Positions 44,413 to 51,553 of a DNA stretch of 64,000 bases are shown here, in pieces. Numbering within the stretch: position 1 is the first letter of the stretch; every line of letters begins with the position of its first letter. Both the position numbers and the translations under genes were made by a program. This DNA comes from Treponema_C sp050320395 (GTDB taxonomy: Bacteria; Spirochaetota; Spirochaetia; Treponematales; Treponemataceae): NCBI RefSeq assembly GCF_050320395.1, contig NZ_CP144459.1:1736001-1800000 (forward strand), in the 5' to 3' direction. The notes under the pieces are model-generated. The model searched no databases, was not told the DNA's origin, and was given only the letters and a program-made list of their open reading frames with translations.

Positions 44413-44853
44413 TTATTTTATCAAGCCGCCGTGGAATCGGCATTCATAGATTTTTCCGCCCTTAAAGCTGATTGTTTCTTTGCCCTGAAACCAATTAAAG
44501 TCCCCGTCCGCGGAACACTTATATTCATAATCGCCGTTTATATATGTTTCAGGTCCTCTAAAAGGTTTTTCGAACGGTACATTCAGCAAAGCTTCTTTCA
44601 AAAAGTCGCCGCTGAAATGTTCGCCCGTTACGCGTCCGATATAATTCATTGCCCAATACGGATTATTCGAAATCCACAGGGCTTCTTGGCCTGCAAAGCG
44701 CTCGGCGCCCAAATAGGTGTCGTAATACATCAAATCTTTTTCGCGGTATATTAAATCATGCGACTTTATTCTTGAAGAAGCCGTTTCCGAGCCTTTTCCG
44801 GCATATGTTTTCTTTTTTGCCCTAATTAAAAAATCAATCAGCTGTGTGTCCAT
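44413..44853 (-). CDS. DUF5680-domain protein
   Basis: 146 residues, starting after AAGGAATCC. The sequence ALIDFLIRAKKKTYAGKG-like start (LIDFLIRAKKKTYAGKG), then HDLIYREKDLMYYDTYLGAE, FAGQEALWISNNPYWAMNYI and YKCSADGDFNWFQGKETI matches the DUF5680 domain, which is also found fused to Xre-type regulators. No DNA-binding part is present here. Function unknown. The gene is AT-rich like its neighbours in the accessory region and lies 37 bases after the secreted-protein gene. Confidence 0.75.
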   Translation of the reverse strand: MDTQLIDFLIRAKKKTYAGKGSETASSRIKSHDLIYREKDLMYYDTYLGAERFAGQEALWISNNPYWAMNYIGRVTGEHFSGDFLKEALLNVPFEKPFRGPETYINGDYEYKCSADGDFNWFQGKETISFKGGKIYECRFHGGLIK

Positions 44854-44890
44854 GGATTCCTTCTTCTTTTTTACCGTGTTTTAAAATCGG

Positions 44891-45532
44891 CTATTCATCT
44901 ATAAAGTTGCCGTTTTCGTCTTTTTCCATAAATCGAAATGTATGGTAATTTGTAAATAAAGGACTTTCAGCCGATATACTGCCGTCTTCATTAATTCCTG
45001 CAAAATCAATACCATTGAATAAGAATACTCTCATGACAAGCCCTTGTTTTTCTTTATAGAAAAACTCAACCATCATATACTTATAACCTTCCGAATATTC
45101 CGATTTGGGATCTTGTAAAAAAGCCGTGCATCCGAAATTGCCGTTAAATTCATTTTTTACATCATTATCATTAAATGAACTTATTATATTTGAGGGAACT
45201 TCAAAGCCTGCAATATTATTGATACACATAAAAACCCACATAGCATATTGCATCTTTATGTCGGAATCGTCTTCTCCCATATCCGTAAATAATGAATATC
45301 TTAGTTCGCCTTTTTGTCCGTTTTTTTCAATTTTAAACGTTTGTGTAATATTTACATCATTATTTTGTTTATTTTGCTCTACTTTCATATCTTCCGTAAG
45401 GTAATAGATAACGTCGAATTCTTTTTCGGATTCGGTTATTTTAAATCTGCTTCCGATTATTTTTGCAAAACAGGTTACATCAACAATAAAAAGAATCGAT
45501 AAGACTATAAGCATCTTTTTATTTAATTTCAT
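44891..45532 (-). CDS. Secreted hypothetical protein
   Basis: 213 residues after AAAGGAG. The N-terminus MLIVLSILFIVDVTCFA is a signal peptide; the cysteine does not sit in a good lipobox, so cleavage after FA is more likely. The mature part contains DVIYYLTEDMKVEQNKQNND, MWVFMCINNIAGFEVPSNII and GCTAFLQDPKSEYSEGYKYM. No family is recognised. It looks like a small periplasmic or exported protein carried as a cassette; the sequence before it contains attC-like inverted repeats. Confidence 0.65.
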   Translation of the reverse strand: MKLNKKMLIVLSILFIVDVTCFAKIIGSRFKITESEKEFDVIYYLTEDMKVEQNKQNNDVNITQTFKIEKNGQKGELRYSLFTDMGEDDSDIKMQYAMWVFMCINNIAGFEVPSNIISSFNDNDVKNEFNGNFGCTAFLQDPKSEYSEGYKYMMVEFFYKEKQGLVMRVFLFNGIDFAGINEDGSISAESPLFTNYHTFRFMEKDENGNFIDE

Positions 45533-45573
45533 TTTTTACTCCTTTGCTGCCCACCCGACAGCCCGCATCATTC

Positions 45574-45615
45574 GCTCAACCTGTAACAAGGTTTGTCCGC
45601 AATGTCTGGTTAAGC
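45574..45615. repeat. attC-like recombination site (weak)
   Basis: On the minus strand GCTTAACC (45615-45608) and GGTTGAGC (45581-45574) form an imperfect inverted pair. The minus strand also has TTGCGGACAAACC here, close to ATGCGGACACACC in the gap upstream of the DpnM-type gene (49893-49905). GTTAGGT, which fits the core consensus GTTRRRY, lies at 45620-45626 on the plus strand. It separates the brnTA genes from the secreted-protein gene. Confidence 0.4.
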
Positions 45616-45641
45616 GGGGGTTAGGTTAATTTTTATAATTA

Positions 45642-45899
45642 TCAAATCGTATAACTATATCTTTCAGCATATTTGCTTAATATTTCATTTATCATTGTTT
45701 GATATTTTACATTATTTTTCTTTGCGGAAGCTTTAAAAAATGCAACACTTGCACTATCGAGCGTTATCGTAATTTTTACTTTTTCAGATTTTCTTATTAA
45801 TCTGTCAGGAGGCGGCAAGAAATCATCAATTCTTTCCGATAATGATATTGACTCAGCTACTTGTTTAGGAACATCGCTATATTCCGTTTTCTTCTTCAT
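45642..45899 (-). CDS. brnA: BrnA-type antitoxin
   Basis: The start at 45899 overlaps the toxin frame by 23 bases, typical for brnT-brnA. 85 residues: a hydrophilic N-terminus, then KVKITITLDSASVAFFKASA and MINEILSKYAERYS, the ribbon-helix-helix DNA-binding part of BrnA/CopG proteins. BrnA neutralises the RNase toxin BrnT and represses the operon. The toxin upstream is broken, so this antitoxin may now be an orphan. Confidence 0.82.
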   Translation of the reverse strand: MKKKTEYSDVPKQVAESISLSERIDDFLPPPDRLIRKSEKVKITITLDSASVAFFKASAKKNNVKYQTMINEILSKYAERYSYTI

Positions 45900-46153
45900 A
45901 TTTTCTTTTTCCTTCTCTCCAATATCCGGCACCTATTATCCTAATATTCCCATTACGTAAGGTAAAACCTACCGTCAATATTTTATCTTCAACTTTACCA
46001 AGACAAAAATACCTTTTCTCTTTATCCGAATGTCTTTCATCATACAATATAATTCTATTTTTTATCAAAGAAAGCTTACTGAGCTTCTTTAAATGAAACA
46101 TTATGTTTCCTTATATTTATTTCATTTTTATCATTATCCCATTCAAATGTCAT
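45877..46153 (-). pseudogene. brnT: BrnT-type RNase toxin, inactivated
   Basis: From the ATG at 46153 the frame reads MTFEWDNDKNEINIRKHNVS and FKEAQ, the usual BrnT start, then meets a TAA. Three codons later (AFFDK) a six-A run has one base too many, after which the family continues in another frame: NRIILYDERHSDKEKRYFCL and RIIGAGYWREGKRKYEEEN. The toxin thus has both a stop and a frameshift. A shorter frame from an ATG at 46101 could still make the C-terminal 74 residues, but without the N-terminal part. brnA downstream is intact. Confidence 0.78.
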
Positions 46154-46291
46154 AATATATTATACATACTTTTTGCAATATTTTCAATACATACACTTTT
46201 ATTTTAGCGAAAAACAAATTATTTTATACAGTCATACTGCCACTTTATAATTTTAATATATCTAAAATCAAAAAAATTGTATAATCTAAAA

Positions 46292-46473
46292 TTAATCACG
46301 AAACTTAAAAAATGGACTCAAATCTTTCCCAAATTTCTCTTTAGTAGCTTTGGAGATATCAAAAACTGTGGGTTTAAGATCTCCTTTGGTGGTAAATTCA
46401 ATTTTTCACCCTTATTCCGCCATTTTTTTCCATCATAAAAATTTTGAGTTGCAAACATTTCCCAAAATGCCAT
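46292..46473 (-). pseudogene. Small cassette gene of about 60 codons, frameshifted
   Basis: An ATG at 46473 starts MAFWEMFATQNFYDGKKWRN. At a five-A run after KGEK the coding sense moves to the next frame and continues FTTKGDLKPTVFDISKATKE then FGKDLSPFFKFRD to a TAA at 46292. One extra A would restore a single frame. Both halves have matching hydrophilic composition and a natural stop. No family recognised. It lies between attC and brnT. The rest of the stretch 46154-46555 is AT-rich and holds nothing else I can support. Confidence 0.45.
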
Positions 46474-46555
46474 ACTTGCCTACTATAATATTTATTTTCA
46501 GATCGAAATAAATGTTATAGGTCGGTTCCGCACCTGCCTGCCTTTAGGCAGGTCA

Positions 46556-46619
46556 ACCTAACATTGTTTTAAACCGCAGGCAGCTTAACTGCCTGTCGGC
46601 TTTGAAAACTGTGTTATGT
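46556..46619. repeat. attC: Integron attC recombination site
   Basis: The outer boxes are ACCTAAC (46556-46562) and GTTATGT (46613-46619). Inside, TTTTAAACCGCAGGCAG (46567-46583) pairs with the segment 46589-46608, leaving three unpaired bases (C, G and A) on one arm and a five-base loop. Outer TAACA pairs with TGTTA. Bulged bases on only one arm are the hallmark of attC sites recognised by IntI. The stop codon of the dpnA-type gene lies within the outer box, as is common in cassettes. Confidence 0.8.
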
Positions 46620-47504
46620 TTTATTTACGGGTAAATCTATTCCGAAATATGGAATTTCTTCGTGGATTTCTAATATTTCTTTTAATGGTTTATCCGAATA
46701 CTTAATAATTTTTTCACAATATTCATATCGTGTTTTTAAATCATTTATTTCTTCACGCCGTTTTTTAGAAATTTCTAAAAAATCTTCTTCTTTATCTAAT
46801 CCTAAAAACCGGCGATTTAATAAATTTGCTGCAATTCCAGTAGTACTTGAACCAGTAAATGGATCTAAAATCCAATCATTTTCTCTTGTTGAAGCTAAAA
46901 TAATTCTTGCTAAAAGCGGTAAGGGTTTTTGAGTTGGATGTTTACCACAAGACTTTTCCCACTTAGCGATTGCAGGTAAACTCCATAAATCTCTCATCTG
47001 TGTACCACCATTTATTTCTTTCATAAGTTCATAATTATAATAATGAGTAACTTTTTTATTTTTGCGAGCCCAAAGAATAAACTCTGTAGAATGAGTAAAA
47101 AATTTACAAGAAAGATTTGGAGGGGGATTTGTTTTTGCCCAGGTAATGCAATTTAGAATTCTAAAATCTAATTCATTTAACATTTGAGCAACGCTAAAAA
47201 TATTATGATAAGTTCCAGAAATCCAAATTGTTCCATTTTGTTTTAATTTTTCTCGACAAATAGAAAGCCATTGCCAATTAAACTCATTATCTTTTTCAAA
47301 ACCTTGTGATTTATCCCAGTCACCTTTGTTAACAGAAACTTGTTTACCACTTTGTACAGAAAAGCCTCCATTAGATAAAAAATATGGAGGATCAGCGAAT
47401 ATCATATCAAATTCAAAATTAATATTTGGAAGTAATTCTAAACAATTGCCTTTTGCGAGAGTAAAATCTAGATTGTTTGAACGATAATATGATTTTATTG
47501 AAAT
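46614..47504 (-). CDS. dpnA: DpnA-type DNA adenine methyltransferase (second methylase)
   Basis: The catalytic motif DPPYFLSNGGFSVQSG, then VNKGDWDKSQGF, ITWAKTNPPPNLSCKFFTHS, GKHPTQKP and DPFTGSSTTGIAAN match the beta-class GATC methylase DpnA. An internal ATG at 47405 sits right at the DPPY motif, too late for the family. The frame is open upstream and encodes LDFTLAKGNCLELLPN, as DpnA proteins do, but has no ATG, GTG or TTG. The best start is ATT at 47504, six bases after AGGAG. In the pneumococcal system the second methylase acts also on single-stranded DNA. Stop lies within attC. Confidence 0.85.
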   Translation of the reverse strand: MSIKSYYRSNNLDFTLAKGNCLELLPNINFEFDMIFADPPYFLSNGGFSVQSGKQVSVNKGDWDKSQGFEKDNEFNWQWLSICREKLKQNGTIWISGTYHNIFSVAQMLNELDFRILNCITWAKTNPPPNLSCKFFTHSTEFILWARKNKKVTHYYNYELMKEINGGTQMRDLWSLPAIAKWEKSCGKHPTQKPLPLLARIILASTRENDWILDPFTGSSTTGIAANLLNRRFLGLDKEEDFLEISKKRREEINDLKTRYEYCEKIIKYSDKPLKEILEIHEEIPYFGIDLPVNKT

Positions 47505-47516
47505 AAATAACTCCTA

Positions 47517-47801
47517 TTAACCGCTACCATTAAATGTTGCAGCTGAAACTAAAAAAAATATTTCAGAATGTTTTTTTAGTTTATCTAATACCTTTTTGAA
47601 CATATATGCATCTTCTCTATTTGTTTTTTCTTGAAGCATAAGGAGCTTTGCAAGCAAAATAATAAATTTTATACTATATTCCCCTTTGTTTGCTAATTCG
47701 GAATAGTTTTTTGATTCTTTTTCAGTTTCTTCCATTAGGGTATCAAAATCCAAGGCCTTTTTTCTATCTTCTTTTGATTTCATAGGAGTGATAGAAGTCA
47801 T
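47517..47801 (-). CDS. Unknown 94-residue protein inside the DpnII-type operon
   Basis: It begins at an ATG at 47801 that overlaps the stop of the preceding small gene (ATGA), or at a second ATG at 47783. Highly charged and helical: KSKEDRKKALDFDTLMEETE, then YSIKFIILLAKLLMLQEKTN and MFKKVLDKLKKHSEIFFLVS. No membrane segment or DNA-binding motif is obvious. It ends just before the second methylase. It is not part of the classical DpnII operon (M, A, R). A helper or controller role is speculation from position. Confidence 0.65.
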   Translation of the reverse strand: MTSITPMKSKEDRKKALDFDTLMEETEKESKNYSELANKGEYSIKFIILLAKLLMLQEKTNREDAYMFKKVLDKLKKHSEIFFLVSAATFNGSG

Positions 47802-48061
47802 TGTGCAATTAAAAAATCTAAAAACTTATCAGTTGCTTCTGGTACTTCATGTTGTTTAATTAAAATATCTACAGCCCAATGAATATGTTTAGGAGTTCTA
47901 TGTTGAGTCCATTTCCCATTAATTAATTGTTTATATCTTACTAAAATATCAAATTCTGATAATTCTCCTTGAAATATACCAATTTGAAAGTGGTCATTTA
48001 CAGGAAATTGAATTAATAATTTTTTTCCTCTGACAATAGTAGGAATTTCTCTTTTATTCAT
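47798..48061 (-). CDS. Unknown 87-residue protein inside the DpnII-type operon
   Basis: It starts at 48061, one base after the endonuclease stop, and overlaps the next small gene. The sequence has a beta-rich first half (VRGKKLLIQFPVNDHFQIGI) with an aromatic patch, then PKHIHWAVDILIKQHEVPEA and a short helix. No known motif is recognised. Its tight coupling on both sides shows that it belongs to the operon. Possible roles include helping the endonuclease or an unrelated passenger; nothing in the sequence decides. Confidence 0.65.
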   Translation of the reverse strand: MNKREIPTIVRGKKLLIQFPVNDHFQIGIFQGELSEFDILVRYKQLINGKWTQHRTPKHIHWAVDILIKQHEVPEATDKFLDFLIAQ

Positions 48062-48925
48062 TTATTTAAATATTTCCTCCATTATTCCATTTTGTAAATC
48101 ATTTATATTATAAATGTCATCAAGAACATCAAATGTTTCTTCAAGATTTCTTGATGCTGATTTCCAACCAGCTCCATCAGTAAACCAAACAAATTTTGCA
48201 CCTTTTACATTTTTCATTTCTATTGCAATTGTTTTATAACTGCGTGCTGTTTCATTTAATTTTGAACCGCCGCTACCATAAAAATTTGTTTCAATAAGAT
48301 AAATACAATTATCTGTTTTTACAACAAAATCCCATCGTTTTTCCATTTTCCCTTGATTTGAAACAGCCGATAAATCTATATTCCATCTTTTTGAAATTTC
48401 AGAAATATACATTTCTTTAAAATAATTTAAATCACGTTTGAATCCAGCTTTTTGGATGTAATTTTCTACAAGGTCTTCCATTTGATGACCGCCACGATTT
48501 TTACGCCCGTTAGAATCAAGTCCTGTTTCAACACCTGTTACATAATCATATAAATTGTTTATGATGTGATTTGATAAAAGATCAAAAAGTCCTGTTTTTT
48601 TCATAAAGGATTTATAATCATCAATGGTGTTAATTTGTTTATTGAATGTATAAAGTTTTACATCTCCATTTTCACCTGCGAAAATTTCATATTCACGAAC
48701 AGCAAGTAAAATTGGAATACATTTTAAGATTTCTGGATATTTGCTCACTAAATTTTCAAAATCTGATTCGATATTATTTGAACCAATTAATGAATTCAAG
48801 ATATTCAACTCAATTTTTATAGCATCTACATTTTTATAAACTTTTTTGAAATCAATGTAATAATTAAAATCAGCAATACTATATCTAAAATGTGAAAGCC
48901 AAATTTGAAAATTTCTCTCCGTCAT
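48062..48925 (-). CDS. dpnB: DpnII-type restriction endonuclease (GATC)
   Basis: The ATG at 48925 follows AGGAGTAAAAAA; an in-frame ATG nine codons earlier overlaps the methylase. 287 residues resembling the DpnII/MboI endonuclease family: ERNFQIWLSHFRYSIADFNY at the start, LVSKYPEILKCIPILLAVRE, GRKNRGGHQMEDLVENYIQK, then WDFVVKTDNCIYLIETNFYG, which has the D...E-x-N arrangement seen at the nuclease centre. It should cut unmethylated GATC. It lies between the first methylase and two unknown small genes. AT-rich compared with the chromosome backbone. Confidence 0.88.
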   Translation of the reverse strand: MTERNFQIWLSHFRYSIADFNYYIDFKKVYKNVDAIKIELNILNSLIGSNNIESDFENLVSKYPEILKCIPILLAVREYEIFAGENGDVKLYTFNKQINTIDDYKSFMKKTGLFDLLSNHIINNLYDYVTGVETGLDSNGRKNRGGHQMEDLVENYIQKAGFKRDLNYFKEMYISEISKRWNIDLSAVSNQGKMEKRWDFVVKTDNCIYLIETNFYGSGGSKLNETARSYKTIAIEMKNVKGAKFVWFTDGAGWKSASRNLEETFDVLDDIYNINDLQNGIMEEIFK

Positions 48926-48935
48926 TTTTTTACTC

Positions 48936-49826
48936 CTAAAACGCGGATGCAATATTACTAATTAAAAGTTCATTAACTGCACCGCGTTTTTTTGCATTTG
49001 AATTTATCATTCGGGAAGCACTTACACGTTCTACTTCAAAGGCTGAATACAAATCATCAAAGAAATTATCATTTATATCTGCATTTTTAGGGTCAGAATT
49101 ACTTGCAAGAATCATCGCACCTTTTTTAGAAATTTCTGTAATAAATTTTCCGAGTTCAATTTGTTCTTTATCTGTAAATCCATTTTCTGAATATGAAGTA
49201 AAAGAAGCTGTTTGCGTTAATGGACGATAAGGCGGATCCATATAAACAAAAGTTTTTTTATCAATAAAACTTTCACATTCTTTATAATCTCCAACTTTCA
49301 TTTCTACATTTTGTAATAGTTTTGAACAGGCACGAAGATTTTCTTCATCACATACAAGTGGATTTTTTGCATTATTAAAAGGAACATTAAAAAGTCCTTT
49401 TGAATTTACTCGATATAGTCCATTAAAACATGTTTTATTCAAAAAAATAAATAAAGCGGCTTTTTCAAGGTTTTCTGAATTATTTCCGTTTACTATTAAT
49501 TCATTATACCAAGTTCTTTTTTCATAATAGAACTCTTTATTTTTTTCAATAGATTGATTTTTATAAATGTATTGCAAATTAGAAAGTTGTGAAATTATTT
49601 TTTCACAATTATTTTTTATTTGAGTATAAGTATTTATGAGTTCTTTATTTATATCGTTGATTAATATTTCTTTTGGTTGAAATTTACTTAAAATATCAAA
49701 AAGCACAGCTCCACCACCAACAAATGGTTCACAATACTTTTCTATTTTCAAGGGGTATTTTTCTCTAATTTCTTCAAGTAATTGGCTTTTCCCGCCAACC
49801 CATTTTACAAACGGCTTTGCCAACAT
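48936..49826 (-). CDS. dpnM: DpnM/Dam-type GATC adenine methyltransferase
   Basis: 296 residues with class alpha Dam motifs: SAM motif I KPFVKWVGGKSQLLEEI, then YCEPFVGGGAVLFDIL, INDINKELINTY, and catalytic YMDPPYRPL. It methylates adenine in GATC and protects DNA from the DpnII-type endonuclease. There is no ribosome site; a TATAAT at 49836-49841 places a possible transcription start only a few bases before the ATG, so a nearly leaderless message is possible in addition to the upstream promoter at 49925-49953. It is the first gene after the integron promoter region. Confidence 0.92.
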   Translation of the reverse strand: MLAKPFVKWVGGKSQLLEEIREKYPLKIEKYCEPFVGGGAVLFDILSKFQPKEILINDINKELINTYTQIKNNCEKIISQLSNLQYIYKNQSIEKNKEFYYEKRTWYNELIVNGNNSENLEKAALFIFLNKTCFNGLYRVNSKGLFNVPFNNAKNPLVCDEENLRACSKLLQNVEMKVGDYKECESFIDKKTFVYMDPPYRPLTQTASFTSYSENGFTDKEQIELGKFITEISKKGAMILASNSDPKNADINDNFFDDLYSAFEVERVSASRMINSNAKKRGAVNELLISNIASAF

Positions 49827-49872
49827 ATTATTTAAATTATACTACTTTTTAACGAAAATTTCTATATTTTTC

Positions 49873-49909
49873 TTAAACACCGCCCCAGTGGTGTGTCCGC
49901 ATAACACCC
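49873..49909. repeat. attI/attC-like junction before the first cassette
   Basis: The minus strand reads GTTATGCGGACACACC (49905-49890) with an imperfect inverted pair ACACC/GGTGT around it (49878-49882 and 49905-49909). It lies between the integrase remnant and the DpnM-type gene, where attI is expected, and shares TGCGGACA with the site at 45574-45615. The rest of 49827-50064 holds only the promoter below. Confidence 0.4.
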
Positions 49910-49924
49910 TTTTGATCCTTCCTC

Positions 49925-49953
49925 ATTATATCACGGAGAACGGCAATTTGCAA
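49925..49953 (-). promoter_or_regulatory. Promoter pointing into the cassette array (Pc-like)
   Basis: Minus strand TTGCAA (49948-49953), a 17-base spacer and a perfect TATAAT (49925-49930). It lies between the integrase fragment and the first cassette and would drive the restriction-modification genes. Confidence 0.7.
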
Positions 49954-50064
49954 TCTAAACTGCCTAAAAACAAAACAGCAAATCTCTCTACTAATAATAT
50001 ATAATAAGGCGAACAACAACAGGCAGATTAGGCCTATCTTCATTAAACGGCCAACGAAACAAAC

Positions 50065-50187
50065 TCACATTCTGTCTATAGGACTTTGCACACCTAAACC
50101 TCCGCGGTTTAGAACCTGTGTGTAAACCATAGTAGTCTTAACATCGCTGTGACCGAGAAGTTCTTGAATTGTACGGATATCATAACA
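50065..50187 (-). pseudogene. intI: C-terminal fragment of integron integrase IntI
   Basis: About 40 codons are left: YDIRTIQELLGHSDVKTTMV, YTQVLN, then RGGLGVQSPIDRM and a TGA at 50065. This is the end of a tyrosine recombinase and contains the LLGHSDVxTTMxYTxVL box with the second active-site His and the nucleophile Tyr. The RGGLGVxSP ending is characteristic of integron integrases rather than XerC/D. The fragment begins abruptly at a GTTATG, similar to recombination core sites; everything upstream is replaced by the SAP-like gene and its tail. It cannot be active. Confidence 0.85.
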
Positions 50188-50220
50188 GGCTCAGTCCCGT
50201 TTGTCAGGTTGAAGCGGGTG

Positions 50221-50838
50221 CTACGTTTTATATTGCTCTATCTTATGGGCAAATTGTGTCAGTAATTCTTTTGTAAATACTTTTTCTTTTGTTGAATTAC
50301 GCACTTCATTCCACAATATTGAGGCGACTTTCAGTTTATTTTTAAATTCGATGCTTGCTTTATCTTTGCAAAAATCTTTTACAAATTTATTCCATTGCAA
50401 ACACGACTTGTCATATTTTACATATACTTTTTTGCCGTAATAAACTTCAAGCATGTCGCCGAGCGTAAAAGCAATATCATTGTCTTCTTTTACTTTTTTC
50501 GCCGTTGCTGCCATATCGGCATTGAATTTAAAATTCCGCACCCCTGTCTGCTCTGCAAAAAAAGTTCTGAACCTCCGATTAAAACAAAATCCGCATTCTA
50601 TTAAACCTGTTTTTAAAGTCAATTCACCGTCTTCTTTTTTAGTTTTGCGGGCAGCCTTCTTTTTCCGAATTATATTACCCTTAAAATATTCCTCGATATT
50701 ATAATTTAACTCTAACTTGGTTCCCGCATAGTCTATATCTAAGCTCTTACATATCCGTTTCAATTCTTCCCGGTACCAATAATATTGAGCAAAATCCTGA
50801 TATGATTTTATTTGATTAAAGTCGGGACGTTCCTTCAT
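50221..50838 (-). CDS. SAP/DUF6434-like protein
   Basis: 205 residues. The N-terminal 60 residues (FAQYYWYREELKRICKSLDI, then GTKLELNYNIEEYF) resemble a SAP-type helix-extended-loop-helix unit. A Lys/Arg linker (IIRKKKAARKTKKEDGE) follows. The second half has CGFCFNRRFRTFFAEQTGVR and LQWNKFVKDFCKDKASI, matching proteins annotated as DUF6434 or SAP-domain cytoplasmic proteins. Nucleic-acid binding is plausible from the basic linker. Its ATG lies within a few bases of the end of the DUF3781 gene. The sequence just after its stop (CCCGCTTCAACC) resembles the other cassette-junction sequences here. Confidence 0.7.
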   Translation of the reverse strand: MKERPDFNQIKSYQDFAQYYWYREELKRICKSLDIDYAGTKLELNYNIEEYFKGNIIRKKKAARKTKKEDGELTLKTGLIECGFCFNRRFRTFFAEQTGVRNFKFNADMAATAKKVKEDNDIAFTLGDMLEVYYGKKVYVKYDKSCLQWNKFVKDFCKDKASIEFKNKLKVASILWNEVRNSTKEKVFTKELLTQFAHKIEQYKT

Positions 50839-50841
50839 AAT

Positions 50842-51089
50842 TTATTTGACCTTATGGGCTGAAATTATTGTATAACTGTAGGAATTTATCGTGATTTTAA
50901 TTCCGTCAATCTCACAATACAGGTTTTTCCCCTGCTTATAGATACTGCATTCCTTATCCGATATTTTTTCTTACAAAACTCAACGACATCAACGGCACCC
51001 AACTTTAAGTTTTTCCTTATTCTGTCTATTCCCATTTCCGTCGTATGAATTGTTTCAATATTCTGCAAAAGTATCTGTTTGTTTTCCAT
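50842..51089 (-). pseudogene. DUF3781-family gene with a homopolymer frameshift
   Basis: From the ATG at 51089 the protein reads IETIHTTEMGIDRIRKNLKL and VVEFCKKK, the family start. At a six-A run (six T on the plus strand, 50964-50969) the family sequence moves to another frame and continues DKECSIYKQGKNLYCEIDG, ITINSYSYTIISAHKVK to a TAA at 50842. Without the shift the product ends 22 residues later as nonsense. One more A would repair it. DUF3781 proteins are small and of unknown function. Real decay, slippage or a sequencing error are all possible. Confidence 0.75.
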
Positions 51090-51109
51090 TTTAATTTTCC
51101 TTTACTATG

Positions 51110-51208
51110 CTAACGGTGTATGAGGATAACAGCGGGTTCCACAATAATTACGCCTTCATATTTTTCGGCCCGAATCAGCAATAATTCGTAAAGCACGACC
51201 GTGGCGAC
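51110..51208 (-). pseudogene. Short 3' remnant of an unidentified gene
   Basis: A frame with coding character and no start reads VATVVLYELLLIRAEKYEGV then IIVEPAVILIHR to a TAG. It follows the mazF stop and has an amphipathic, protein-like pattern (hydrophobic strand, charged helix, strand). It is probably the tail of a lost gene left behind by cassette rearrangement. Family not recognised. Confidence 0.35.
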
Positions 51209-51214
51209 AGGATT

Positions 51215-51553
51215 TTATTCAATCATCAATTTTATATTTTCGATAACGGAATCGATTTCTTCCGGGAAGGCTTTTTCTATAAAACTGCAATTACGATGCC
51301 GCCAATCAAGATTTTTTACTTGGTCGCTTAGAATGCAGCCCCGTATCGAATGTTTTTGAAGAACAATTTCAAAAGGATACCCTTTTATATGACTTGTTAT
51401 CGGACAAAAAAGAGCAAGTCCTGTTTTCAGATTATATTTTTTTTGAGAAATGCACACAGCGGGGCGAAAACCTTTTTGCTCATGTCCTGCTTGCGGACTG
51501 AACTCCAGCCAAACCAAATCACCTTTTTCGGGAATATAGCCGGAGCTCACCAT
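51215..51553 (-). CDS. mazF: MazF/PemK-type endoribonuclease toxin
   Basis: 112 residues: PEKGDLVWLEFSPQAGHEQK then RPAVCISQKKYN, LFCPITSHIKGYPFEIVL and LSDQVKNLDWRHRNC. These are the MazF blocks, with the active-site Arg in the first and the Ser/Thr in the ITSH block. It cuts mRNA at short motifs. The start overlaps mazE by seven bases. Apparently intact, unlike the BrnT toxin in the same region. Confidence 0.92.
   Translation of the reverse strand: MVSSGYIPEKGDLVWLEFSPQAGHEQKGFRPAVCISQKKYNLKTGLALFCPITSHIKGYPFEIVLQKHSIRGCILSDQVKNLDWRHRNCSFIEKAFPEEIDSVIENIKLMIE

Noticed and set aside
44263..44754. 163-codon plus-strand frame
   Set aside because: Antisense to the DUF5680 gene, which has family similarity and a ribosome site.
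50188..50220. A further attC after the SAP-like gene
   Set aside because: CCCGCTTCAACC resembles other junctions here, but I could not build a convincing paired fold; kept only as context.
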